Shown here: in pieces, positions 8,458 through 16,928 of the stretch
How positions within the stretch are numbered: the stretch's first letter is position 1
How the letters are laid out: every line of letters starts with the position of its first letter
Assembly: GCF_001887355.1 (NCBI RefSeq)
Contig: NZ_MPIN01000003.1
Span: 48,017-112,016, forward strand
Direction: 5' to 3'
Origin: Cystobacter ferrugineus
GTDB lineage: Bacteria; Myxococcota; Myxococcia; Myxococcales; Myxococcaceae
DNA: 64,000 nt
Program-made: the position numbers and the translations under genes
The notes under the pieces: model-generated
The model's input: only the letters and a program-made list of their open reading frames with translations
Told to the model about the DNA's origin: nothing
Databases searched by the model: none

Positions 8458-9501
8458 TCACATCCCCGAGGCCTTCGGCCTCCACGTGCGCCGGGCGATA
8501 CGCGCCAGATCCTCCGCGGAACCATAGCGCTGATCCAAGGCCCTCGACGCCCGGGCCCAGTCCTGGATGGTGCGGATGGAGGCGTACTGCTCCACCACGA
8601 AGGGCTCGCCCCGCCACGCGAGCGCCCGCTCCCACAGCACCTCGAACGGCTCCTCGAGCACGGTGCCCACCTTGGCCTCGCACGTCTCGAATGCCCGGAG
8701 CTGCCCATCCGGCTCCAGGTGCGCGAAGGGCAGCCGGGGCGCGCCAGGCTCCCCGTACGAGTAGAACGACCGCACGTCGCTCACCGCCACCCGCACACCA
8801 TTGGACGCCAGCGACGCCAGCCGTGCCTCATCGGCCAGCAACGCCTGGCCCTCCTCGTGGGTGAGCAGCTCGCGCGCCTCGAAGTCCTCCTCGGCCGCGA
8901 GCCCGCTGGGAATCACCATCCCGAGCTGGATGGCTCCCAGGCCGGGAAAGCGCCCGGACAACTCCCGCACCAGCAGCTCCGTCTCCGCCAGGTTGCTGCG
9001 CATGACCGTCATCTCGACGCCCAGCGCATAACAGGGCTCCCCGCGCGCCAGGCGCTCCCGCCGCTCGCGCGCGAGCAGCTCCAGCGCCGCCATCGCCCGC
9101 TCGAAGGAGCCCACGCGGCCTCGAATCATGTCGTGGGTGCGCGCCTGGCCACCGTCCACGCTCACGCACACGCGCGCGAAGGTGTCCGCCAGCCGCCGCG
9201 CGAGGGCCTCGTCCATCATCCACCCGCTGGTGTACAGGCCCACCGGCAGCCCCGCCTCGCGCAGACGCTCGACCGCCTCCTCCCACCCGGGCGCGAGCAG
9301 GGGCTCCCCTCCGCTCAGCGCCACGCCTCGCGGCTTCACCCGGGCGATCACCTCCGCGATCCGCAACACGTCCTCGCGCCGCGAAACCGCGGGCCGCCGT
9401 CCGGACTCGGAGTAGCAATGGTTACAGCGCAGGGGACACGCATAAGTCATGTCCCAGATGATGCTCTCGACCCGCACGAGCGTTCTCCACGGCTTTGACA
9501 C
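8458..9501 (-). CDS. Radical SAM enzyme, orphan
   Basis: A 347-residue radical SAM protein with the 4Fe-4S CxxxCxxC triad at Cys22, Cys26 and Cys29 (YACPLRCNHC), the GGEPLL motif (SAM amino-group contact) and a VSVDGG strand. The C-terminus has a single FETC cysteine and no complete SPASM set, so an auxiliary cluster is doubtful. The overall look is that of peptide- or cofactor-maturing radical SAM enzymes, but no precursor peptide gene was found beside it. The start is uncertain: GTG at 9501 has no evident ribosome site and a second GTG lies 24 bases downstream. It lies 124 bp after the GspE-N gene on the same strand; the gap holds a small palindrome. Confidence 0.75.
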   Translation of the reverse strand: MSKPWRTLVRVESIIWDMTYACPLRCNHCYSESGRRPAVSRREDVLRIAEVIARVKPRGVALSGGEPLLAPGWEEAVERLREAGLPVGLYTSGWMMDEALARRLADTFARVCVSVDGGQARTHDMIRGRVGSFERAMAALELLARERRERLARGEPCYALGVEMTVMRSNLAETELLVRELSGRFPGLGAIQLGMVIPSGLAAEEDFEARELLTHEEGQALLADEARLASLASNGVRVAVSDVRSFYSYGEPGAPRLPFAHLEPDGQLRAFETCEAKVGTVLEEPFEVLWERALAWRGEPFVVEQYASIRTIQDWARASRALDQRYGSAEDLARIARRTWRPKASGM

Positions 9502-9521
9502 GTGTCAGTCGAGTACGGCTA

Positions 9522-9552
9522 TACAGTCCTACTGTCCATATACTGTGAGTCT
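9522..9552 (-). promoter_or_regulatory. Small palindrome upstream of the radical SAM gene
   Basis: ACAGT-CCT-ACTGT is a perfect inverted repeat (9523-9535), followed by another TACTGT at 9541-9546. It sits 20-50 bp before the radical SAM start codon, where an operator could lie. No known regulator was matched; the site is short and could be chance. Confidence 0.3.
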
Positions 9553-9625
9553 GTCCTGGTACGAATCCGCCCAGGGTTCGAGGACGGCGCCGGACTCCTG
9601 AAGCCACCCGGCCCCGAGCCCGCCC

Positions 9626-11515
9626 TCAGAAGCAGGTCTCGTGCAGCCGACCATAGGCCTCGGACGCCGCCGCGAGCAGGCGCTCCAGCTCGTCGAGTTC
9701 CTCGGCGCCAAAGGGCGCGGGTCCCCCGTCGATGACGACGAAGCCCACCGCGCGCTGGCGCAGCCGGATGGGAGCGGCCATCAAGTGCGAGGAGGCTCCG
9801 CCCAGCGCGGCGAAGAGCGCCTCGTCCGTCCGGCTCTCCGGCGCGCTGGAGACGACGGGCCCCCCATCCGAAGCCGCCTGGGCGAGCAGCGAGGGCGTCG
9901 ACAGGTCCACCTTCAAGGCCGCCACCTCGGGCTTGTCGCTCCCCGTTCCGCACGCGAGCCCCACCCGGATGGCGCCAAAGGTCTCTCCCAACAGGTAGCT
10001 CCGGGGAAAGCGCCCATGCGCATAGGACAGCAGCGCCTGGCCCAACTGGCCCCGGGTCGTCGCCCGCCGCAGCGCCTCCATGGCCTCCGGGAGCTGCACC
10101 CACTGTGGCCCCTGGGTGCCCGTGCTGGACGGCAACGCCCCTTCCTTCTCGCCCTCGTCCCGTCCCAGGCGGGCTTCCCAGCGCGGGAGGAACTCATGGA
10201 CGCGGGCGAGCGGCACTCCGTCCGAGTCATTGGCCGCCAGCGAGGAGAAGTCCACCTCGAGGCCCCGCTGGGCCCAGGACGCGGAGCCCGAATCCGACTC
10301 GATGTAGTCGATGTCCGAGGCCAACTCCCACGCACCGGCGGGGGCCTGGGGCAACTCCATCGCTTGGAGCCTCCACCCCGCCACGCCTGGCGCCTCGAGG
10401 ACCTCATCCGCCGAAAGCTCCACCAGCGGCAGAGACGAAGGCCTCACGTCCTCCTCGGAAGCGCGCGCCTCGTGGGAGGAGGACGCCGTCTGCTCCTGCA
10501 CCGAGGCGGACTGGGGAGGCGCCGGTACCTCGGGAAACAGCTCCGCCGTGCGCGGGGGAACGGCCACGAACGGCTCACCCCCAGGCCGAGAAGGCGTGGG
10601 GGGCGCGGCGAGCGGAACCGGCTCCGTCAACGGCCCGGCCCACACGTGCCGTGGAACCGGAACCGGTGGCGGGGTGGGCGCGGCCCGAGGGGGAGCGGAA
10701 GGGACCGGAGCCAGGAGCACCGCCGCCCCGGAGGCCATCACCGCGACCGGTGGGGCCGCCGCCAGACGAGCCCCCGCCGGAGCCCTCTGGAGTTGGGGAG
10801 ACACACGGGGCGGGTCGACAGGACGAGCGGGGACCTGGGCCGGAGGAGGCACGCCCGGAGCCGCCGCGGCGCCCGTTGCCGGAGGCACCACGTGAAGCCT
10901 CGGAGCAACCGCCGTGCTTCGCTGCGTCAACCCCGGCGGATGGAGCGGAGCCACGGGAGCAGGGCCCGCGGAACCAGGGGCCACCGCGGGAAGCGTCACG
11001 GCCGCCGGCGGCCGGGCCTTCGGAGACGAGGAGAGCGGGGTCGCCCCGGGCCGGGGCAGTCCCGGACGGGAGGGACGCACGGGCCGGGCAATGCCGTAAT
11101 GCCGCTCCAACACCTGGAACAGGCGCGGCTCCGGAAGAATGGACGGCACGATGCGCATGCCCGTGGCGAACGCGAGCGCGTCCACGTGCCGGGGATCCTG
11201 GGGCTCCGCCATGGCCACGCGCAGCCGACGGCCTTCCAGCGCCAGGGGGATCGCCAGGTGGTGGCGCGCGAGCTCGGGCCGCAGCAGGGCCACCGCCTGG
11301 GCCGACACCGCCGCCAGTTCCGCCTCCGTCACCAGGGGGAAATGGTAGGTGTCGGACAGGGCCTGCCCGAGCGTGGCCAGATCGAGCATGCCCAGCTCGA
11401 CGAGGTTGGTGCCCAGACTCCCCCCGTAGATGAGTCGAGATTTAAGGGCCTCGTCCAGTTGCGTCTGGGTGAGGAGTCCCTTGCGGACCAGATGCGCTCC
11501 GAGCGGATCAACCAT
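9626..11515 (-). CDS. GspE/PilB N-terminal-domain protein with Pro-rich linker and GAF-like domain
   Basis: A 629-residue protein from an ATG. Residues 1-145 (HLVRKGLLTQTQLDEALK...GSLGTNLVELGMLDLATLGQALSDTYHFP...AVAMAEPQDP) form the type II secretion/type IV pilus ATPase N-terminal (MshEN/GspE-N) domain, which in some proteins binds cyclic di-GMP. Residues ~150-400 are a Pro/Ala-rich disordered linker. The last ~170 residues (from WVQLPEAMEALRRATTRGQLGQALLSYA to FVVIDGGPAPFGAEELDELERLLAAASEAYG) look like a GAF-type domain. There is no Walker A/B ATPase core, so it is not a secretion ATPase; a regulator of pilus, motility or polysaccharide export is my inference. Confidence 0.7.
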   Translation of the reverse strand: MVDPLGAHLVRKGLLTQTQLDEALKSRLIYGGSLGTNLVELGMLDLATLGQALSDTYHFPLVTEAELAAVSAQAVALLRPELARHHLAIPLALEGRRLRVAMAEPQDPRHVDALAFATGMRIVPSILPEPRLFQVLERHYGIARPVRPSRPGLPRPGATPLSSSPKARPPAAVTLPAVAPGSAGPAPVAPLHPPGLTQRSTAVAPRLHVVPPATGAAAAPGVPPPAQVPARPVDPPRVSPQLQRAPAGARLAAAPPVAVMASGAAVLLAPVPSAPPRAAPTPPPVPVPRHVWAGPLTEPVPLAAPPTPSRPGGEPFVAVPPRTAELFPEVPAPPQSASVQEQTASSSHEARASEEDVRPSSLPLVELSADEVLEAPGVAGWRLQAMELPQAPAGAWELASDIDYIESDSGSASWAQRGLEVDFSSLAANDSDGVPLARVHEFLPRWEARLGRDEGEKEGALPSSTGTQGPQWVQLPEAMEALRRATTRGQLGQALLSYAHGRFPRSYLLGETFGAIRVGLACGTGSDKPEVAALKVDLSTPSLLAQAASDGGPVVSSAPESRTDEALFAALGGASSHLMAAPIRLRQRAVGFVVIDGGPAPFGAEELDELERLLAAASEAYGRLHETCF

Positions 11516-11616
11516 ACAGCCCGGATGGTAGGAACAATCCCTGGCACCGGCTGTCCGCGACTTCCGGAGAAGTCAAGCACAACTCATATCATTTCACGGA
11601 TGTCTGGCAGCCCACT

Positions 11617-13011
11617 CTAATAGGCATTTTTGGACAGGAAGCCCCCGAGGGCGGTACGCACCAGGATCTTCAGGTCCATCAACAGGGACCAGTTCTCGAT
11701 GTAGTACAGGTCGTACTCGATCCGCTTCTGGATGGAGGTCTGTCCGCGCAGGCCGTTGATCTGCGCCCAGCCGGTGATGCCCGCCTTCACCTTGTGGCGC
11801 AGGTGGTAGCGGGGAATCTGCCGCTTGAACTCCTCGATGAAGACGGGCCGCTCGGGACGGGGGCCCACGAGGCTCATGTCGCCGGTGAGCACGTTGAAGA
11901 ACTGGGGCAGCTCGTCCAGCGAGTACTTGCGCAGGAACGTGCCGATGGGCGTGCGCCGCGGGTCGTCCTTGCTCGCCATGAGGGCGCCGGACGCCTCGGC
12001 ATCCGTGCGCATGGTGCGGAACTTGAGGATGTGGAACGTCCGCCCATCCATGCCCATGCGCTCCTGGGCGTAGAGCAGCGGCCCGCGGCTGGTGAGCTTC
12101 ACCGCGATCGCCACCAGCACCATCACCGGCGCGCTCAACACGATCGCCACCAGCGCGAAGAGGATGTCGAAGACGCGCTTGGCCACCATGTTCCAGCCCG
12201 TCATCGGATCTCCCTGGAGACTGATGATGGGCAGGCCGCCGAACTCCTCCAGGCCACCGTACAGGGTGACGTACTGGTAGAGGTCCGGCACCACCTTCAC
12301 GTCCACGGTGCGCAGCGCGAGCTGCTCCATGAGCGGCTTGACGGCGGCCTGCTGCTCGAGCGGCACCGCGATGACGACCTGATCCACCGGACGCGCGTCC
12401 AGCACCGCGTCCACGTCCTTCACGTGGCCCAGCACCGGGATGTCCCGCACCAGCTCACCCGGACGCTCGTCGCCCAGCGTGAGCACCCCCGACACCCGGA
12501 AGCCCAGCTCCTTGTGGCCCTCCACCGTCTCGATGACGCGCTGGCCCAGCTCCCCCGTGCCGATGACGAGCACGGTCTTGAGGTTGTAGCCGCGCCGGCG
12601 CACCTCGCTGAGCACCGCGCGCAGCGCCAGCCGCACCGCCGACACCCCCACGAACGCGTAGCCCGCGAAGAACGCCAGCATGAGACGCGAGTAGCGCTCG
12701 CGCGTGAAGTACGTCAGCGCCACCACGATGAGCGTCGCCATCACCGTGGCCTTGAAGACCTCGAAGACCTCGCCGATGTGCGTGCGCGCCCGGTTGGTCA
12801 CGTACAGCCGCGCCTGCTGGTAGGTGAAGGGGAAGACCAGCAGCACCGTCGCCAACGACAGCAGCGTCTCGTCCCAGGCCGGCAAGCCGTACATCACCGG
12901 AATGGGCCCCTCGAAACGCGTGACGTACGCGAGCACGAACGCCCCCGTGAGCATCACCACATCCGCCGCGACCTTGATGGACGTGTAGAAGCGCTGGAAC
13001 CGGCTGAACAC
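11617..13011 (-). CDS. Polyprenyl-phosphate sugar-1-phosphate transferase (exopolysaccharide priming)
   Basis: A 464-residue integral membrane enzyme that moves a hexose-1-phosphate to undecaprenyl phosphate, the first step of an exopolysaccharide or O-antigen repeat unit. N-terminal half: four to five hydrophobic segments, then a soluble CoA-binding-like domain (VLVIGTGELGQRVIETVEG). C-terminal half: the catalytic domain with one membrane segment and the signature KFRTMRTDAEASG..., RKYSLDELPQFFNVL, DMSLVGPRPERP and GITGWAQINGLRG. I start at GTG 13011 (VFSRFQRFYTSIK) because AAGGAG lies six bases upstream; an open extension of 18 codons exists. It resembles the EpsZ/WcaJ group. The next gene upstream on the same strand is a GT4 glycosyltransferase, so both may serve one polysaccharide. 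Confidence 0.9.
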   Translation of the reverse strand: MFSRFQRFYTSIKVAADVVMLTGAFVLAYVTRFEGPIPVMYGLPAWDETLLSLATVLLVFPFTYQQARLYVTNRARTHIGEVFEVFKATVMATLIVVALTYFTRERYSRLMLAFFAGYAFVGVSAVRLALRAVLSEVRRRGYNLKTVLVIGTGELGQRVIETVEGHKELGFRVSGVLTLGDERPGELVRDIPVLGHVKDVDAVLDARPVDQVVIAVPLEQQAAVKPLMEQLALRTVDVKVVPDLYQYVTLYGGLEEFGGLPIISLQGDPMTGWNMVAKRVFDILFALVAIVLSAPVMVLVAIAVKLTSRGPLLYAQERMGMDGRTFHILKFRTMRTDAEASGALMASKDDPRRTPIGTFLRKYSLDELPQFFNVLTGDMSLVGPRPERPVFIEEFKRQIPRYHLRHKVKAGITGWAQINGLRGQTSIQKRIEYDLYYIENWSLLMDLKILVRTALGGFLSKNAY

Positions 13012-13203
13012 GTGAAGCTCCTTCTCTCGGACCCGCGCGCGAGCTGCAATCCTCGCGCCCCACACCCACGGCTCGTCCGCTACCGGACACCCTCACAGCC
13101 GGTGCGCTCGTAGCATGGAAAGCGCCCGGAATCCAAGGGGTTGCCCCCACTGGACCCGCCCCACCCGGTTCCCGGACCCTCTGCCCCGCCTCGGGGAAGC
13201 GTG

Positions 13204-13230
13204 CCCCCTCTGACAGCCCTGTCAGGGGGC
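13204..13230 (-). terminator. Hairpin after the GT4 gene
   Basis: CCCCC-TC-TGACA-GCCC-TGTCA-GGGGG forms a strong stem with a two-base bulge, one base beyond the stop codon of the minus-strand glycosyltransferase. No U-tract follows. A terminator is the likely role. Confidence 0.5.
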
Positions 13231-13231
13231 G

Positions 13232-14341
13232 TCATGCCTTCGAGAGGAGCGCGTCCACCTCGGCCATCACCGCGCGCTGGAAGGCGGCCCGGCTGAAGCG
13301 CTCGGCCTGCGAGCGAGCGTCCGAGGGCTGGAAGCCCGGCTCCCAGTCCTCGAAGCGGCGCACCGCGTCCGCGAGCGCCTCGGGGGTCTGCGCGTCGAAG
13401 AAGACGCCCGTGCGGGGGTTGACCGTCTCCAGCGCCCCACCCCGCCCGTAGGCGATGACGGGGCGGCCACACGCCTGGGCCTCCAGCGGGACGATGCCGA
13501 AGTCCTCCTCGGCGGTGAAGACGAGCGCGCGCGCGTCGCGGTACAGCCCGGTCAGCGCCTCATCCGCCACCGAGCCGAGGAAACGGATGTTGGCGGGCGG
13601 CGGCCCCGAGGTGTGCCGCGCCGCCTCCTGACCCGTGCCCACCACCCACAGGGGGGCGCCCAGTTGGCGGAAGGCCTCCAGGGCGATGTCGAGCCGCTTG
13701 TAGGGAGCGAAGGCGCCCAGCCACAGGTAGTAGCCCCCCTGGCCGAGCCCCGTGAGCGGATTTTGACAGAAGCGCTCCAGGGCCACGGGCGGGTACACCA
13801 CCCTGGCCTCGCGGCCCCAGAAGCGCCGCACCTTGCCGGCGATGTGCTGGCTGTTGACGAGCAGCCGGTCCACCCCGGCGGTGCTCTCGCGATCCCACTT
13901 CTGGAGCCACGGCCGCACCGCGTGCGCCGCCACGCGCACCGGCGCGGAGGCCCGGCCCGGTCCGAAGTAGTCGTCGAACAAGTCCCACATGTAGCGCATG
14001 GGCGCGTGCACATAGGACAGGTGCCTGGCCCCGGGCGGCTTGCGGATGCCCTTGGCCACGCAGTGGCTGGAGGAGATGACCAGGTCGTAGTCCGTCAGCC
14101 GCATGGACTCGATGACCTGGGGGAGCACCGGAAGGAAATGCCGGTAGAGCTCGTGGATGCGGGGCACCCGCTGGAGCACCGACGTGTGGATGGGATGGGA
14201 CTCGATGCGCGGGTGCACGGCGCCGGGGCGATGGACGAGGGTATGGATGTCGGCCCGCGGGAACAGCTCGCACAGTGCCTCGAGCACGTGCTCGCCGCCT
14301 CGCTGGGTGACGAGCCAGTCATGGACGAGGGCGACCTTCAC
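13232..14341 (-). CDS. GT4-family glycosyltransferase
   Basis: About 369 residues, GT-B fold. The N-terminal Rossmann half opens with KVALVHDWLVTQRGGEHVLEAL. The C-terminal half has YYLWLGAFAPYKRLDIALEAF and the donor-binding motif ARALVFTAEEDFGIVPLEAQACGRPVIAYG, which contains the E-x7-E pair of GT4 retaining enzymes. Similar proteins (WbaZ-like) transfer mannose or related sugars to lipid-linked glycans; the donor is not predictable. I prefer GTG at 14341 (AAGG seven bases upstream) over GTG at 14359. It is transcribed away from the plus-strand glycosyltransferase at 14386, with which it shares a 44-bp divergent spacer. Confidence 0.87.
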   Translation of the reverse strand: MKVALVHDWLVTQRGGEHVLEALCELFPRADIHTLVHRPGAVHPRIESHPIHTSVLQRVPRIHELYRHFLPVLPQVIESMRLTDYDLVISSSHCVAKGIRKPPGARHLSYVHAPMRYMWDLFDDYFGPGRASAPVRVAAHAVRPWLQKWDRESTAGVDRLLVNSQHIAGKVRRFWGREARVVYPPVALERFCQNPLTGLGQGGYYLWLGAFAPYKRLDIALEAFRQLGAPLWVVGTGQEAARHTSGPPPANIRFLGSVADEALTGLYRDARALVFTAEEDFGIVPLEAQACGRPVIAYGRGGALETVNPRTGVFFDAQTPEALADAVRRFEDWEPGFQPSDARSQAERFSRAAFQRAVMAEVDALLSKA

Positions 14342-14385
14342 GGGGCGGCCTTGTAGCACGCGAGTCCCCGCGGCGTCCCCGGGGT

Positions 14386-15483
14386 GTGCTAGTGCCAGCC
14401 ACCGTGGCGAGCGTCCTCATCGATCTGCGCATGGTTCGTGGCCGGCTGCACGGCATCGCGCGTTACGCGCTGGAGCTGGCGTGCCGGTTGCCCGTGCTCG
14501 CGCCGGATTTGCGCTTCAGTGCTCTCACCGGACCCGAGGGGCTCCCCGCGGGCCTGGGCGCCCTCACCCCGCGCATCCCCCTGCACCGCTGCCCGGCCCC
14601 ATTCCTCTCGCCTCTGGAGCAGCCCGTGCTCGGCGCGTGGCTGGCGCGGCTCGACCCGGACCTGTTCCACGCCACCTCCTTCTCGCTACCCGCGCTGTGG
14701 CCGGGGCGGCTCGTGGCCACGCTCCACGACGCCAACCACCTGGTGCTCTCCGAGGAGTACGGCCCGGGCCGCCGCCTCTACTACCAGCTCGTCGTGGGCC
14801 CCCGCGCACGGACGGCCCGGGCGCTCATCACCGTGTCCGAGTTTTCCCGGGAGGAGCTGGCGCGAGAGCTGAACCTGTCGCCCTATCGCCTCCAGGTCAT
14901 CCCCAACGGGGTGGACGCGCGCTACCAGCCGCAGACGGCCTCGGAGCTGAAGGACTTCCGCGAGCGCCGGGGCCTGCCGCCGCGCTTCCTGCTCGCGGTG
15001 GGCAACACCAAGCCCTTCAAGAACCTGGGGATGCTCGCGGAGCTGGCCGAGTCCCTGCCCGAGCCGCTCGCGCTGCTGGCGGGCAAGCGCGCGGCATGGG
15101 AGCTGGGCTTTCCGGACTCCACCCTCGAGCTGTCCGAGCTGCCCGAGGACGACATGCCGCGCCTCTACGGTGCCGCGACGGCGCTGCTCATGCCCTCGCG
15201 CTACGAGGGCTTTGGCCTGCCCGCGCTGGAGGCCATGGCGTGTGGCACCCCGGTGGTGGCCGCGCGCGCCACGTCCCTGCCGGAGGTGGTGGGCGAGGCG
15301 GCACTGCTACTGCCCCCCGACGACGCCCAGGCCTGGAAGGAGACGGCGATGAAGCTCGCTCGCGACGAGTCGTTGCGCCGGGACCTCTCGGCGAAGGGCC
15401 GCGAGCGCGCCGCGCGCTTCACCTGGGAGGACTGCGCCCGGAGGACGCTGGCCACCTACCGCCGGGCGCTCGAGGCCCGCTGA
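14386..15483 (+). CDS. GT4-family glycosyltransferase
   Basis: A 365-residue GT-B glycosyltransferase. Visible motifs: DLFHATSFSLPA and LVATLHDANHLV in the acceptor half, then LITVSEFSREEL, VIPNGVDARYQP, FLLAVGNTKPFKNLGML, and the donor-site block LLMPSRYEGFGLPALEAMACGTPVVAARATSLPEV with the E-x7-E pair. The start is a GTG (MLVPATVASVLIDLRM); GTG at 14404 is an alternative and neither has a strong ribosome site. It belongs with the divergent GT4 gene and the sugar-phosphate transferase to a small polysaccharide locus. The next 85 bp carry nothing recognisable before the low-GC gene pair. Confidence 0.87.
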   Translation: MLVPATVASVLIDLRMVRGRLHGIARYALELACRLPVLAPDLRFSALTGPEGLPAGLGALTPRIPLHRCPAPFLSPLEQPVLGAWLARLDPDLFHATSFSLPALWPGRLVATLHDANHLVLSEEYGPGRRLYYQLVVGPRARTARALITVSEFSREELARELNLSPYRLQVIPNGVDARYQPQTASELKDFRERRGLPPRFLLAVGNTKPFKNLGMLAELAESLPEPLALLAGKRAAWELGFPDSTLELSELPEDDMPRLYGAATALLMPSRYEGFGLPALEAMACGTPVVAARATSLPEVVGEAALLLPPDDAQAWKETAMKLARDESLRRDLSAKGRERAARFTWEDCARRTLATYRRALEAR

Positions 15484-15568
15484 AGAGGCCACGAGTAGCA
15501 GTACGGCGGATTCGCCAGGGTCAACCGGGGGGAAATCCCGCCCGAGGATGTCGGATCGCTCCCTGGCG

Positions 15569-16330
15569 CTAGCGCTTGAAGCCCGGTGTCATACGGCCCA
15601 ACGAATCGAAATCGAGGGGAACCGCCGCGTTCGCCAACATGCCAGGGATGAAGCGCGTCTGCGGGGCGACGTACAGGAAACCAGGAGTCGCCGCCTTCAG
15701 TGCGGTCAACTCCTGAGGGAAGGACGTGTCGGCGTTTTCGCATCCGCTACAGGGAAACAGGATCGGCTTGTAGTCGCGGTTCCTGTGCGTCTGCAGTCCT
15801 TGGGGCGTATGTTCGCCCCATACCTGGTCGCTCGCCTCGACACTCACTTCGCCGCAAATGCGGCGCATCGAGTCCTGACTGACCCCGCGAAACGCGGAGT
15901 AGAATCCGATCAGATTCGAAACAAGATCCTCGACGCTGAAACTGCTGGAGCCAGACACGATCGAAAACGGAAATGAGCCCTGCATCGTTTCAAAGGTGTG
16001 CGAGGCCGACATGAAGATCCCAAGCCCCACCTCTTCACTTTGCTGGTCGGACAATCCCTTCGCAACGATCCAATGGCGGTGGGTGGAGACCCGGATCGGG
16101 CCACGGCCCATCTCCTGTCCATAGGAGAGGACGAAAGCCGGCTTGCCGTTCAGCCGGACGTCCAGATGACGAAGAGAAGGCTCGGCGCTGCGTTCCGCAT
16201 CGAGTTGCTTCTTCAGTGCCAGCGCGCTGCCGGGCAGCGCATGTCCCCAGTCTACCCAGCCGCACCGGCACGTATAACCGAGGCGGCGCCACCCTCGATC
16301 ATTCGGCTTGATGTCGCTGCGAGTCGTCAT
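15569..16330 (-). CDS. Unknown protein of a low-GC gene pair
   Basis: A 253-residue protein without signal peptide or membrane segment. I do not recognise it with confidence. It contains YTCRCGWVDWGHALPGSA near the N-terminus and FSVEDLVSNLIGFYSAFRG in the middle, a pairing that loosely recalls DUF4056-like proteins (YTCRxGxxDxxH then DLVSN); this is weak. A CSGCENAD Cys pair lies near residue 195. Its ATG overlaps the stop of the preceding gene (ATGA), so the two are translationally coupled. The pair has visibly lower GC and freer codon use than the glycosyltransferase and UvrC-like genes on either side, which suggests transfer. Confidence 0.6.
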   Translation of the reverse strand: MTTRSDIKPNDRGWRRLGYTCRCGWVDWGHALPGSALALKKQLDAERSAEPSLRHLDVRLNGKPAFVLSYGQEMGRGPIRVSTHRHWIVAKGLSDQQSEEVGLGIFMSASHTFETMQGSFPFSIVSGSSSFSVEDLVSNLIGFYSAFRGVSQDSMRRICGEVSVEASDQVWGEHTPQGLQTHRNRDYKPILFPCSGCENADTSFPQELTALKAATPGFLYVAPQTRFIPGMLANAAVPLDFDSLGRMTPGFKR

Positions 16331-16806
16331 GAGACCTGCCCTCGCACTTCAATGAGAATGAGACATTGGCCGTCACAGCGCGGGGTGACGATGACACTGA
16401 TCGTCTGACCGCCGTATTGGCCGTAACAGGTGAGTTCCGGTTGCACCTCGAGAATATCGGCCGCGGGCGGAGAATCGAGCCCGAGATGCAGGCACGCGGC
16501 TCGGTAGTGCGCCATGACGACGGCCGCTGACGCAAGACTCTCCAGCGATCCCGAGACGATCTCCGGCATTGGCCCGTCTGGACCGACCCTTTTTATGGGT
16601 GAGACGAGCCCCGTTTTTTCAGGCGCGCCGAGCCTCCTGAAAACGTCACCGGGCGGAGAAAACCAGCCGAGCGTCATCGGTCCGATCACTTCACGGGCCG
16701 GCCTCTGAGCAAGGGGCACCGGCTCACGGGTGAAATACATCCATGCCCCAGCGAGGCAGGCGGCCCCGATGAAGAGCAGGATGGCGGTCGTCCTCGAAAA
16801 GCTCAT
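16327..16806 (-). CDS. Unknown membrane-anchored protein of a low-GC gene pair
   Basis: About 159 residues starting at ATG (MSFSRTTAILLFIGAACLAGAWMYF), an N-terminal membrane anchor followed by a ~130-residue extracytoplasmic part with Cys-containing end (LTCYGQYGGQTISVIVTPRCDGQCLILIEVRG). No family recognised. The frame extends ~35 codons upstream, but the sequence before this ATG lacks hydrophobic or conserved character. It overlaps the following gene by four bases, so both products probably work together. The low GC is shared with its partner. Confidence 0.6.
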   Translation of the reverse strand: MSFSRTTAILLFIGAACLAGAWMYFTREPVPLAQRPAREVIGPMTLGWFSPPGDVFRRLGAPEKTGLVSPIKRVGPDGPMPEIVSGSLESLASAAVVMAHYRAACLHLGLDSPPAADILEVQPELTCYGQYGGQTISVIVTPRCDGQCLILIEVRGQVS

Positions 16807-16928
16807 CGCAGTCGAAACCAACGCTCCGAATTCGTTGCCAAGCATAGCAGCGCAACCGGAGCGGCGAATGCGAAGGCGCGCCCCCCGAGCGTCAACCACC
16901 CAACATTCCACACCTGGTCATGTTCGCA

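Noticed and set aside
9502..9625. Short open frames that could be a precursor peptide for the radical SAM enzyme
   Set aside because: None has a ribosome site, leader-like composition or a Cys/Gly-rich core; the gap is only 124 bp.
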